Shown here: piece after piece, positions 34,941-44,400 of the stretch
Numbering within the stretch: position 1 is the stretch's first letter
How the letters are laid out: each line of letters opens with the position of its first letter
Assembly (NCBI RefSeq): GCF_050947875.1
Contig: NC_134572.1
Coordinates: 124,905,105 to 124,969,104 of the forward strand
Reading direction: 5' to 3'
Length of the DNA: 64,000 nt
DNA from: Dermacentor variabilis
Lineage: Eukaryota > Arthropoda > Arachnida > Ixodida > Ixodidae
Notes under the pieces: model-generated
Database searches by the model: none
What the model was told of the DNA's origin: nothing
Seen by the model: the letters and a program-made list of their open reading frames with translations, nothing else
Program-made: the position numbers and the translations under genes

Positions 34941-37900
34941 TTAAATGTCCAAGGCGCATGGAGAGTTGTAGGGCTTGAGTCGGGCGACGTGGACAATGTC
35001 ACTGGTTGTCACAGCGGAGGACGTAGTGGGCGTGGCTAGAACGATTTCATAGGTGACATCAGTCACTTTGCGGAGCACGCGATATGGGCCTGTGTAACAA
35101 GAAAGGAGTTTTTCACATAGGCCAACTTTACGCGAAGGTGACCAAAGCAACACGAGGCTGCCGGGCACAATATGGACATCACGGTGACGGAGGTCGTAGC
35201 GTTGCTTCTGCCTGTCTTGAGACACTCTTGTAGACGAGCGCGCGCATGTTGGCGAGCGTAGTCAGCATGGGCGATTGCATCACGGGCATAATCGCTAGTT
35301 GAAGCTGTGGCGGACGGAAGCATAGTGTCCAGTGGTAGCCTTGGTTCGCGGCCATACAAGAGGTAAAACGGGGAAATCCAGCAGCTTCAAGACGGGAAGA
35401 GTCGTATGCAAAGGTAATGTAAGGTAGAGCCAGGTCCCAGTCAAGGTGGTCGTCAGAAACGTATTTGGATAGCATGTCTGTAAGGGTGTGGTTCAAGCAC
35501 TCAGTGAGGCCGTTCTTTTGGGGATGGTAGGAGGTGGTAAATTTATGCCGTATTGAGCAGGCACGCATGATGTCGTCGATGACTTTGGCCAAAAACGTAC
35601 GGCCAGGGTCTGTTAGCAATTGACGCGGAGCACCATGCATCAAAATAATATCATGTAGGAAGAAGTCCGCAATATAAGTTGCGCAACTGGTCGGAAGAGC
35701 ACGGGTTACGGCGTAGCGGGTCCTGTAGTCCACCGCGACTGCAACCCACTTGTTCCCTGATGTAGATTACGGAAATGGGCCGAGAAGGTCTAAGCCGACA
35801 TGATGAAAGGGCTCGGCAGGGATCTCGAGCGGCTGCAGGTAACCAGCGGGGAGCTGGGAAGGCTTCTGGCGTCGTTGGCAAACTTCACAAGCGGCGACGT
35901 AACGTCGTACGGAACGGGCAAGGCCCGGCCAGAAAAAACGGCGACGTACATGGTCATAGGTTCGAGATACGCCATGTCCTGCCGTTGGTGCGTCGTGGAG
36001 CTCTTCGATAACGGTGGAGCGGGGGTGTTTAGGTATTACATGTAGCAACTCAGAGCCGTCCGGATGAAGGTTACAACGGTACAGAGTACCGTCACGGAGG
36101 ACGAAGAGGCGTAGAGTAGCATCGGCCGGAGAGTACTCAAAACGGTCGATGAGTGCTCGGATGTAGGCGTCACGGCGTTGCTCGTCGGTGAAATGAAGCA
36201 GCTGTGATACAGAGAATACGCAAGAAGCACTGGCAGTATTAGAGGAGTCAGAGTCGTCAACAGGGTAACGCGACAGGCTGTCAGCGTCTTGGTGCAGGCG
36301 GCCAGACTTGTACACAACAGAATATGAAAATTCTTGTAGCCTCAAAGCCCATCAACCAAGCAGGCCTGTAGGATCTTTTAGCGAAGAGAGCCAGCAGAAA
36401 GCATGATGGTCAGTGACTACGGAAAAAGGGCGACCGTAAAGGTAGGGACGGAACTTCGCAACCGCCCAGACAACAGCAAGGCATTCTCGTTCCGTAATGG
36501 AATAGTTGCGCTCCGATGGTGCTAGGAGGCGGCTTGCATAAGCAATAACGCGATCCTGGCCACGCTGACGCTGGGCTAAGACGGCACCTACGCCATAACT
36601 GCTGGCATCTGTACGCAATTATGTAGGGGCATCAGGGTCGAAGTGGGCGAGAATGGGTGGTGAGGTTAGAAGAGTGACGAGACGAGAGAAGGCGGCGGCC
36701 TCGCCAGTGCCCCACGAGAATTGTACGCCTTTCTTCAAAATGTTAGTTAGGGGTCTAGCAATTGTCGCAAAATCTGGAACAAAATGACTAAAGTACGAGC
36801 ATAGCCCTACAAAACTTCGAACGTCTGCGGCTGTCTTCGGAACCGGAAAGTCTCTGACAGCGCGAGTTTTGTCGGGATCAGGCTGGACTCCAGAAGCGTC
36901 AACGAGATGGCCCAGAAGAGTAATTTGCCTGTGGCCAAAGCGACATTTGGACGAGTTAAGTTGCAGCTTCGCCTTTCGAAATACATCAAGTGTAGTTGTG
37001 AGACGTTCAAGGTGAGTGTCGAACGTTGGCGAGAAGACGATGACGTCGTCGAGGTAGCAGAAGCATGTGGACCATTTGAAACCTTGGAGCAAGGAGTCCA
37101 TCATACACTCGAAGGTGGCAGGGGCGTTGCATAATCCAAATGGCATTACCTTAAATTGGTATAGGCCATCAGGTGTGATGAAGGCCGTTTTTTCTCTGTC
37201 CATATCGTCAACAGCAATCTGCCAGTATCCCGAGCGAAGATCAATAGACGAGAAATAGCTGGAACCGTGCAGGCAGTCAAGGGCGTCGTCTATACGTGGG
37301 AGCGGGTAGACGTCCTTCTTAGTAATGTTGCTCAGATGGCGGTAGTCTACACAGAAGCGCCACGTGCCGTCCTGCTTCCTAACCAACACCACAGGTGACG
37401 CCTAGGGACTCGAAGAAGGCTCAATGATGTTTTTATCGAGCGTTTTGTTGACTTCGTTTTGAATTACTCGGCGTTCCGACGCAGAAACTCGATACGGTAG
37501 TCGGTGAATAGGCGTAGCATCGTCAGTAAGAATCCGATGCTTGACCGCGAGCGTCTGGCCTAAAGGGCGATCGTCGATGTCGAAAATATCTCGGTAGGAC
37601 GATAACACTTGGCAAAGCTCTTCAGCCTGCGCCGAGGACAGGTCCGTCGCAACCATTTTCTTTATATTGGGATCGGCACCCGAGGATGGCGCGAGGGGCC
37701 TGCTAAGTTCGCGAGGACCATCGGTCGATAACGCTGCGACGTATTGGTCGCCGAGACAATCAACGGTGGCAATACCTTGCGGTAGAATTTGCTTTGCCAA
37801 TCCAAAGTTACAGACAGGCACGTGAGTGCGGTTCCCAGTAATATTAAGTATACTGTGAGGCACTGTAACGTCATACCTTATTGGAATGTCGGGCAGAGGA

Positions 37901-38448
37901 GTGACGAGGTACTCGCCATCAGGAACTGGTGGGAAAGACAACAGTTCAATGTAGGCTATTGATTTTGGCTGCAGGCGAATAAAGCCGGTGGGACGTAAGC
38001 GGCAGTGGACTGCGTCAGAAGGTTCTGCAAGCATCGGCAACACAAGGCGAAGGGTACTGGAAGAGCAGTCAATAAGAGCAGAATGTGCGGAGAGAAAATC
38101 GAGGACGAGAATGAGGTCGTGGGGGCAATGGGCAATTACGGTGAAGAGGACAGGAGTGTGGCGGCCGGTGATGCTGACGCGTGCCGTACACATGCCGATG
38201 ATAGGCACAATACCGCCATCCGCAACGTGGATGACGCGTGCCGACGCTGGGGTGAGGAGCTTGTTCAGTCTTCGTCGGAAGGCAGCACTCATAATTGAAA
38301 GATGTGCTCCTGTATCGATAAGTGCCGTGACAGGATAGCCGTCAACGTCAACGTCAAGAAGGTCTCGGTTAGTGGGTAACGTGAGCAGAGGATTTGAGAG
38401 CACGGTCGACAACGCAGCTTCACCTCCAGAAGCTGCAGTGTCTAGTTT
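34941..38448 (-). pseudogene. gypsy pol (protease, RT, RNase H, integrase)
   Basis: A single minus-strand frame runs from about 38448 to about 35380. Protease: 'ALIDTGAHLSIMS' (about 38310). RT starts near 37560. After a premature stop (37402-37404) it continues through 'DLRSGYWQIAVDD' (about 37230), 'MPFGLCNAPATFE' (about 37140) and the catalytic 'YLDDVIVFS' (about 37050). After a second stop (36619) RNase H shows '[14 protein letters not shown]' and 'DHHAFCWL'; a third stop is at 36352. The integrase HHCC finger ('CEVCQRRQKP') and core ('GLDLLGPFP', then a stop at 35767; 'LTDPGRTF', 'TTSYHPQKNGLTE') follow. From about 35380 the frame shifts twice before the GPY module. The stops look like point changes. 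The frame overlaps the end of gag at -1. Confidence 0.92.
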
Positions 38449-39627
38449 TCCGGCTGGATCCGGGAGGCGATAGGCAGCGAAGAGAAGCCACGGGGTTGGG
38501 GCAAACGAGACTGATGACGTCGAGGTGAGGGCGAGCGGCTGTACCGAAGGTTCGGAGCCGGAGCATCAGCGGCAGTGGATTCATGGCGGGTGGTATAGGG
38601 AACGGAAGGTCCAAAGGTGCGGGAATAAGCGGCGGTGTATGTACGAGGAGGTGGTGGCCATCGGTTGCGGCAGTGACGAGCAACGTGGCCGATGCGGCAG
38701 CAGTGGAAGCAGATAGGCCGGTCATCAGAGGTACGCCAATCGGACGGGTTGTGGCGAGATGTGGCGGAAAAGGACTGCCGAGGACGAGGAGGGCCGCTAG
38801 AGAACTGGGGAACGCTGGGTTGAGACGTGGAACACACGGAGTTCAGACCCATGTTCTCAAATTCCTGTCGGACGATGGCCTGGATTATCGCCATGGTGGT
38901 TGCTGGCGGATCGGGAGGCGTCGTGGAGAAAGCTGGCGAACAGGTGGCCTCGAGTTCGCGGCAAACAATACGAGTGACGTCGTCACAGGTGGTGGTCTGA
39001 CGTGGTCGATCCTCACATGTCGACGTAGCAGCAGTGTTGGGTAGCCGCGTGATGTGGTGTGTGACACGGCGGCTCTTAGCTTGTTCAAGGCGACGGCATT
39101 CTTTGATGATGGCGTCGATAGTCGATACGTTGCCGAAAACAAGCAAATTGAAAGCGTCGTCTGCGATGCCTTTTAGAACATGTGACACTTTATGGGCTTC
39201 GGACATAGTATCGTCAGCTTTGCGGCATAGAGCCAAGACGTCGAGGATGTAGGAAACGTACGGCTCCGTAGATGACTGAACACGAGACGCAAGAGCCTTT
39301 CTCGAGGCAGCCTTGCGCCCAATGGGGTCGCCGAACAGTTCCCTGAGCTTTTCTTTGAAACTGTCCCAACTGGTTATCTCGTCGTCATGCGTTTGGTGCC
39401 ACACGCGTGGGGTGCCGCCGAGATAAAAGATGACATTGGCGAGCATAATCGTTGTGTCCCACCTGTTATTAGCACTGGCGTGTTCATAGAGTTTGATCCA
39501 GTCGTCAACATCCTGTCCCTCCAGGCCAGAGAACACACCTGGGTCGCGATGTGGGGGCGACCGTGACGATTGGAGCAGTGGGACAATCCGAAGCCGTTGC
39601 AGAGGTGGGTGCGTCACCGGGAGGCAT
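38442..39627 (-). pseudogene. gypsy gag
   Basis: The main frame (about 39600 to the stop at 38442) encodes the gag capsid-like core: 'DPGVFSGLEGQDVDDWIKLY' (about 39540), then 'WDSFKEKLRELFGDP' and 'VLKGIADDAFNLLV'. Near 38710 lies one CCHC zinc knuckle, 'CFHCCRIGHVARHC', for RNA binding. The likely true initiator is the ATG at 39627 (MPP...), conserved in the relic at 720, but it is in another frame. A frameshift in the first about 30 codons therefore probably breaks this copy. The C-terminus is Arg/Ser/Pro-rich. The stop is followed at -1 by the pol frame, as expected for gag-pol expression by frameshifting. Confidence 0.88.
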
Positions 39628-39699
39628 GGTGACAAGCTCGGTGTGCCGACCACTTCTGAGTTCCGTGGTGAGGACGGGGATCGCTGCCCTCCACCAGAA

Positions 39700-39857
39700 T
39701 GTTGCGTGTGGAAAAAGACAGACAGAAGACGCTATTTACAGGCTATTTGCACTGGAGCCAGGCAGCCAGGCCGACACTCGCTCGCGCCAAGCGCACCGGC
39801 CAACTTCATCGTCGTTCTCGCGGCGGCTCGTTTCTTGAGCATCGCTCGATCATATCA
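39700..39857 (-). repeat. 5' LTR of the gypsy element
   Basis: On the minus strand it reads TGATATGATCGAGCGATGCT at its start and CCACACGCAACA at its end. The primer-binding candidate just inside it begins TGGTGGAGGGCAG (two bases after the LTR); the tRNA is not assigned. Confidence 0.88.
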
Positions 39858-39860
39858 TTC

Positions 39861-39882
39861 ATATATATATATATATATATAT
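39861..39882. repeat. (AT)n run between gypsy and hAT-like element
   Basis: About 11 AT units are present. The hAT-like element at 39883-43228 is flanked on both sides by ATATATAT, consistent with insertion into an AT microsatellite. Confidence 0.9.
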
Positions 39883-41439
39883 CAGGGGCGTAGCCGGGGG
39901 GGGGGGCTTATGGGGCTTCAGCCCCCTTCGAAATTTTTTCGTGCTGTCCATGCTCTGCCGACCAAAGCAACCGCCGGGGTCGGCAATCATTCTGGATTTT
40001 GTCTCGAATGTCTTTTTCACGATCTGAAAGACATTTCACCATGAACATTGCGAACTCGGGCTGGATTTCGCGGTAACACCCATGCACCGGGAGTAGCATA
40101 ACGCCAAGCAGCCCCATCCAAGCGCAAAGCTTCAAGTGCGTTTTGATGGCGAGCGGGCTAGCCGCGGCATCTCGCCGAGGCCGCGGAATCTATGGAGCGC
40201 ATGGATGTCAATTCACAAACTTTATCGGTATAAGCCTCATAAACCCTTGATGTGAAAGGTGCATTGACATTGACAAAGTTGTGGTTTAGATTTTCAATTG
40301 GAGAACTTTGTATGTTTAATGCTGTCATACACATTAGACGACAAAGGTCTACTGACTTTTCTAAAGTCTTACATCGGAACATACAACGAGACAAGCCAAA
40401 TCAACACGCTAGCAGACATGTTGACAAAGCACGCAGTGAGGTCCGATCAAACGAAGCGTTCTGGTGGTTCATTTGTGCCGTCATGTGACATAAAAATATC
40501 AACTTTTTTTTTTCACCTACGCCAAGACATCCATGTCAGGACACTAAAGCCAGCCATGGTAACTACGTTCTTAGTTATTTTTTCTACTTTGACTTTTATT
40601 CGCGAGGACACATTGAGCTGCTTCAATTTTTTTTTTGTTCTCGCTACTCTACCCGCAAGTTGCCAGAGCCAGCCAGTGCACGTACGTTTTTCTCGTGTTG
40701 CCCCGACCACCGCGCCGCTCACTTTGGAGCGCGTTCGGTTTGTTCTGGCCGAGTGGATTTTCACCTGGCAGAGTTTTGGACGCTTTCTGGCTAGCAGACG
40801 AGAAAAAGAAACAACGGTCGCTCGCCGCCATCACTGTGGGGACTCGACGGATTGCACTGTGTTCGCTTGTGTGCAACCTCTCCAGAAAGTCTTGTCTGGC
40901 CGGTGTAGGATACCGAGCACTACGCCTATGGTTCTCGGTGAACCAAGCGTCTCATGTTTTCTTCGATATTCCTTCGGTAGCCACATTAGGTGCCCAAAGC
41001 GGGCATCCGATTGTGGCCAAAATACTTTCCTATGCATTTTTTTCATTTCACGGTGCCCTCGCCCCATGGAAGGAAAGAAAGAACATATTTGCGAGGCAGC
41101 GAATTGTCCCATGGTGAAAGTTCGATTTTGTTACTTCTTCTTTTGCGGAAACTAATGGGGCACGGGACGCTTCAGTTGCCAATTGCTCTTATTGTATTAT
41201 TGCGATAGCAATTATATGGACACTACAAGCGACTTCCTATTGTCGCCGTCGCCCACACGTTTCGTATAAAGTTCAAGAGCGATAACATCGTGACCGCGTG
41301 CCGCATGCTGTATGTGCGAGTGGAAGCGTAGAAGGGGAGGGGGGGTGGAATGGGTGAGCCGAACATGGCAAATCAGTCTTGTGTGCGCAAAGAAAAGGAG
41401 AGGAAAGGAAAGGAGTCTTGTGTGCGCATCGTCGGAGTC

Positions 41440-41945
41440 ATTACTGATAATTTTTTTTACATCTTGAGACACTATCAATTGTTTCGGATATTTTGAAACA
41501 CCGGAACAGCTGCGTGTCGCAATAAAGGACAAATGAAATGGAAAATTGACGAATGGGGCCATCTTGTTCCACGACAATGCCCGTCTCCACGTCGCTGATG
41601 TGGTTAACAGAAAACTGGCAAAGTTCAAATGTGAAACGCTGGAACATCCGTCATACAGCCCAGACATGTCTGCTTGCGACTTCCACATTTTGCGGCAAAC
41701 GAAAAAACAGCTCAAGGGAACCAGATTCGTGTCGGGCGATGACGTGAAAGAGTCAGTAGCAGGCTTTTTGAAGCAGCAACCCAAGGAGATTTATTTAGAC
41801 GAAAATCATGCGACTCGTTTGTCGCGGCTTCGACACGTTAGTCGCGGAGGACAAATGTCTAAATGCTCGTGGAGACTACTCTTAAATAAAGTACCCAGTT
41901 TGTCCTATATTCGCATTGACTCACTTTCATTTGACTCGCCCTCGT
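41440..41945 (+). pseudogene. mariner 3' half inside hAT-like copy 1
   Basis: The + strand encodes 'ILFHDNARLHVADVV' (about 41565), 'LEHPSYSPDMSACDFHIL' (about 41640) and 'FVSGDDVKESVAGFLKQQP' (about 41725). These carry the second and third catalytic Asp (HDNAR, PD..ACDF) of the mariner D,D34D transposase. The 3' terminal inverted repeat (ACTCGCCCTCGT) ends at about 41945. The 5' half, including the first Asp and the 5' repeat, is deleted. The junction after the 3' repeat is the same as in copy 2, so the mariner was present before the host element was copied. Confidence 0.8.
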
Positions 41946-42469
41946 ATATCTTGCAGAACTTCTGCTTTTTATACGTTCTCTCTGTTGGGACTATAATTTC
42001 GGTGCAATTACAATACACGACCGGTGACAGCTGCTCCTGCGTAATACATTAGAAAAAATGACAGCGTCATTGAGATTTTTCACGGGCCATTGCATATGGA
42101 CAAGAATGTAAACATGGTTCTTGAAGGACAAAGTTTCGTTAACGTATTTGTCCTCAACTTGTTCATTTTATAGCCTTCTCATTTTTCATATCGGCGGCAT
42201 GCACTGCTTTCCTGGCTTCGAACTGATATAGTTATAAAGTTCGTGTGATATTTTCTTTACTTATTAAATAGACAAAAAGCATGGAAGCATTGATATCAGT
42301 TTATTTGGGCACAATTTTTGGTACATACGAGTATATTCTTTTGTGAAAAAATGCATGTTTTACTTGTTTTGACAGTGCGTAGTGTTGAAGAGTTCGTTTG
42401 CAGCATCTTTGGCAATGGCAATGAAGTTATTATTCATGTATTTGATCCCTCGACAAATTGTTTAAGAGG

Positions 42470-43158
42470 AAGCTTTAGCTCGGTCCCAACTCCGACGTGG
42501 CCTATTCAAATTCATGTAAAACGCACAAACGCTTTTCTGAGATAATCCCTGAATCGCTTTTAATGAAATTTGTTGCATTTGAGGGAGAAAGTTAAATTCT
42601 AGTCTCTGTTGGAAGTGGAATTTCGATTTAGGGCCTGAATTGTGTTTAAAATATGTTCAATAATTCAAAAGTTAAAAAAAATAGAAGCACGACGTTTACA
42701 AACTAATAGCTATGCATCAAGAACAAATATCGCGGTTTTGTAAACGGCATCTATTATAACAGTTAAGGCGGACGGATTTGCCATGTCAAATTGTACCTTA
42801 CGTGAATTGGTTGCGTTGTGTACAAGGGTTCTGCAAAAGCCGTATTTCCATAATAAATTTTTTTTAAATTCATGTGTAACATATCTATTTTGTCCGCTGT
42901 AGATGTACTATTAGATGTGATTCAAATAATTGTGATATCGTTTTTCATTGTTGAGAGACAGAGTTTTAAACTAGATAGATTCGTTTTCTGAAAATTTGAG
43001 CTTTTGGCAAATTTTTCGAAATTCAAAACCAACAGTCACTAGTATTTAAGTTTTTCTTTTAAATGCCACAAACCTCGTGAAATTCGGTGCAGTGGTTGCG
43101 GGGAAAAACGAATTCCCCTTCTACATGTATTTAAATAGGAGCACCCGAGCTAAAGCTT
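42470..43158. mobile_element. MITE with AAGCTTTAGCTCGG termini
   Basis: The left end AAGCTTTAGCTCGG and the reverse complement of the right end AAGCTTTAGCTCGGG are identical over 14 bp. The 689-bp body is AT-rich and non-coding. Copy 2 of the host hAT-like element lacks this insert: the flanking sequence 'GATCCCTCGACAAATT' joins directly to 'GGAGGCCG' there, which makes an empty-site comparison. A related, more decayed sequence lies at 49155-49690. Confidence 0.82.
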
Positions 43159-43225
43159 GGAGGCCGATCTGCAACGTGAGCCCCCCTCCCCCCCCCCCCC
43201 ACAAACAAAATTTCTGGCTACGCCA

Positions 43226-43228
<3 letters not shown>

Positions 43229-43291
<63 letters not shown>
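43229..43291. repeat. (AT)n run
   Basis: A long AT repeat with one ATACAT interruption at about 43264. Confidence 0.95.
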
Positions 43292-43298
<7 letters not shown>

Positions 43299-43320
43299 TG
43301 TTGCACCACAACAGCATATA
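43292..43320. repeat. perfect palindrome, 12-bp arms
   Basis: TATATGCTGTTG and its exact reverse complement flank the 5-base loop CACCA. It adjoins the AT run. Confidence 0.95.
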
Positions 43321-43333
43321 CGCAAAGGACAAA

Positions 43334-43386
43334 GTACAACCACACAACGTTGAATCGCAAGAGGATTCAACGTTGTGTGGTTGTAC
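43334..43386. repeat. perfect palindrome, 23-bp arms, 7-base loop
   Basis: Arms 43334-43356 and 43364-43386 are exact reverse complements (starting GTACAACCACACAACG), with loop GCAAGAG. The right arm is continuous with the LINE RT coding sequence that follows, so the left arm looks like an inverted duplication of the LINE's broken 5' edge. Confidence 0.95.
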
Positions 43387-43945
43387 ACATACTGGGCGGG
43401 CGTGGCACACCACAGGGCGCAGTTTTATCCCCTCTCCTTTTCAATATCGCCCTAATAGGCCTTCCGCCGCTCCTCGATAACATCCCGGGGATCCGGCATG
43501 GCCTACATGCTGACGACATTACCATCTGGTCGTCCACAGGGTCCATCGGAGCAATGGAGAGCCGCTTGCAGGAAGCGGCAGACGTGGTGGGCGACTATGC
43601 AAAGTCATGCGGCCTCAGCTGCGCCCCCCAAAAGTCGGAGTTACTCCTGGTCTCACCGCGAAAGAAGCACGCATCCGACTCGCGCACTATCATCATACAA
43701 CTGCAGGGACACACCATCGTTTCGTCTCAAAGCGTAAAGATATTGGGAATGGTCTTCCAGTCGGATCGCGCCAATACAACATTAATTCACAAGCTTAGGA
43801 ATACAACAACCCAAGTTACCCACATGATACGGCGAATAACAACCAAGACAAGAGGCATGGGTGAGGCGGACACGCCTCGGCTTGTCCAAGCCGAAGCGCG
43901 TCGGCCCCAGCACGCGGCCCGAGCTCAAGGCATTCTGGAATGAGG
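43364..43945 (+). pseudogene. LINE reverse-transcriptase fragment
   Basis: A continuous + strand frame encodes RT motif 4 'RGTPQGAVLSPLLFNIAL' (about 43400) and the catalytic box 'HADDITIW' (about 43505; first position changed from the usual Tyr but both Asp kept). 'CGLSCAPQKSELLLV' (motif 6) and 'SVKILGMVFQ' (motif 7, about 43735) follow, then a thumb remnant. Frame is lost after about 43940. N-terminal RT, endonuclease and RNase H are absent. The style matches RNase H-bearing tick LINEs. Confidence 0.82.
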
Positions 43946-43988
43946 AGGCCTCTCCAAAGCTGCATTTACCCAATATAATTGTTTATTT

Positions 43989-44010
43989 TCTCTCTCTCTC
44001 TCTCTCTCTC
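43989..44010. repeat. (CT)n microsatellite
   Basis: About 11 CT units are seen directly. Confidence 0.9.
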
Positions 44011-44059
44011 GCAAGAGGACCATGCCATCGGCTGTGGGGATGTCTGTGCCGTATACGAA

Positions 44060-44400
44060 CGAAAGACAGAATTGTGATACCCACCGTGTATACATGTTCA
44101 GGCACACCAAAGTGTGATATCGGGAAGTTCGTGACCACGCACTTTGCATGGGTCAGCCTTGATGACACTACCCATGTGATCATCGTTGGAGACTTCAGTG
44201 TGGACATTTCAAAACCAGACTAGTAGTGGTTTGATGTGCCACACCAAGACAAGCCACTCAAGAACGGTGGTGTATAGATTTAACTTCGGCAAACATTCTG
44301 TATAAGGTTGTAACCGAATCAATCTGCGTATACGACAGTAATCACTGTGCTATCATCACTAGCATTACCAAACGACGAAAATACGTACATGTGCCCTTGC
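44060..44400 (+). pseudogene. endonuclease-like fragment (EEP fold), element unknown
   Basis: The + strand reads 'FVTTHFAWVSLDDTTHVIIV' into 'GDFSVDISKPD' (about 44190-44220), then two stops. About 100 bp later a frame with 'YDSNHCAIITSITKRRKYVHVPL' follows. The pairs GDF-V and DSxH match the catalytic strands of the endonuclease/exonuclease/phosphatase fold (GDFN and SDH boxes). Similar 'GDFNVD' domains occur in Helitron-like elements and in LINEs; which one this is cannot be told. It is clearly decayed. Confidence 0.45.

Larger units (their letters stand above)
34742..39857 (-). mobile_element. gypsy (Ty3) LTR retrotransposon, near full length
   Basis: This is a complete layout on the minus strand: 5' LTR (39857-39700), leader, gag, protease-RT-RNase H-integrase, a G-rich polypurine-like tract (about 34910), and 3' LTR (34899-34742). 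The LTRs are unusually short (158 bp) with TG...CA ends (left end changed to CG) and differ at roughly nine positions by eye. The order PR-RT-RH-IN places it in Ty3/gypsy, and a GPF/Y-type C-terminal integrase motif ('CYTGPYRVL') is present. No envelope ORF is found: pol ends about 40 bp before the 3' LTR. Four in-frame stops and later frameshifts in pol make it non-autonomous, but it is the best preserved element here. Confidence 0.92.
39883..43228 (+). mobile_element. hAT-like non-autonomous element, copy 1 (carries mariner and MITE)
   Basis: The left terminus is CAGGGGCGTAGCC. The reverse complement of the right terminus is CAGTGGCGTAGCC. This gives short inverted repeats of about 13 bp with one mismatch, each followed inward by a poly-G run. 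The flanks are ATATATAT on both sides, compatible with an 8-bp duplication. A second copy in the opposite orientation (56883-60563) shares the interior and has an unambiguous 8-bp duplication. CAG...-type ends with 8-bp duplications fit the hAT superfamily, but no hAT transposase is recognisable inside, so class is inferred from the ends. An old mariner lies at about 41440-41945 and a younger MITE at 42470-43158. Confidence 0.75.

Noticed and set aside
34742..34941. Envelope gene of an errantivirus-like element
   Set aside because: Pol ends about 40 bp before the 3' LTR, leaving no room for an env frame.
40298..41155. 285-codon open frame inside the hAT-like copy 1 as a transposase
   Set aside because: It shows low-complexity F/S/R-rich segments, no hAT signature, and the corresponding region of copy 2 is not open in the same frame.
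43150..43413. Tyr/Ile-rich open frames over AT repeats
   Set aside because: They are products of the (AT)n run and carry no protein signal.
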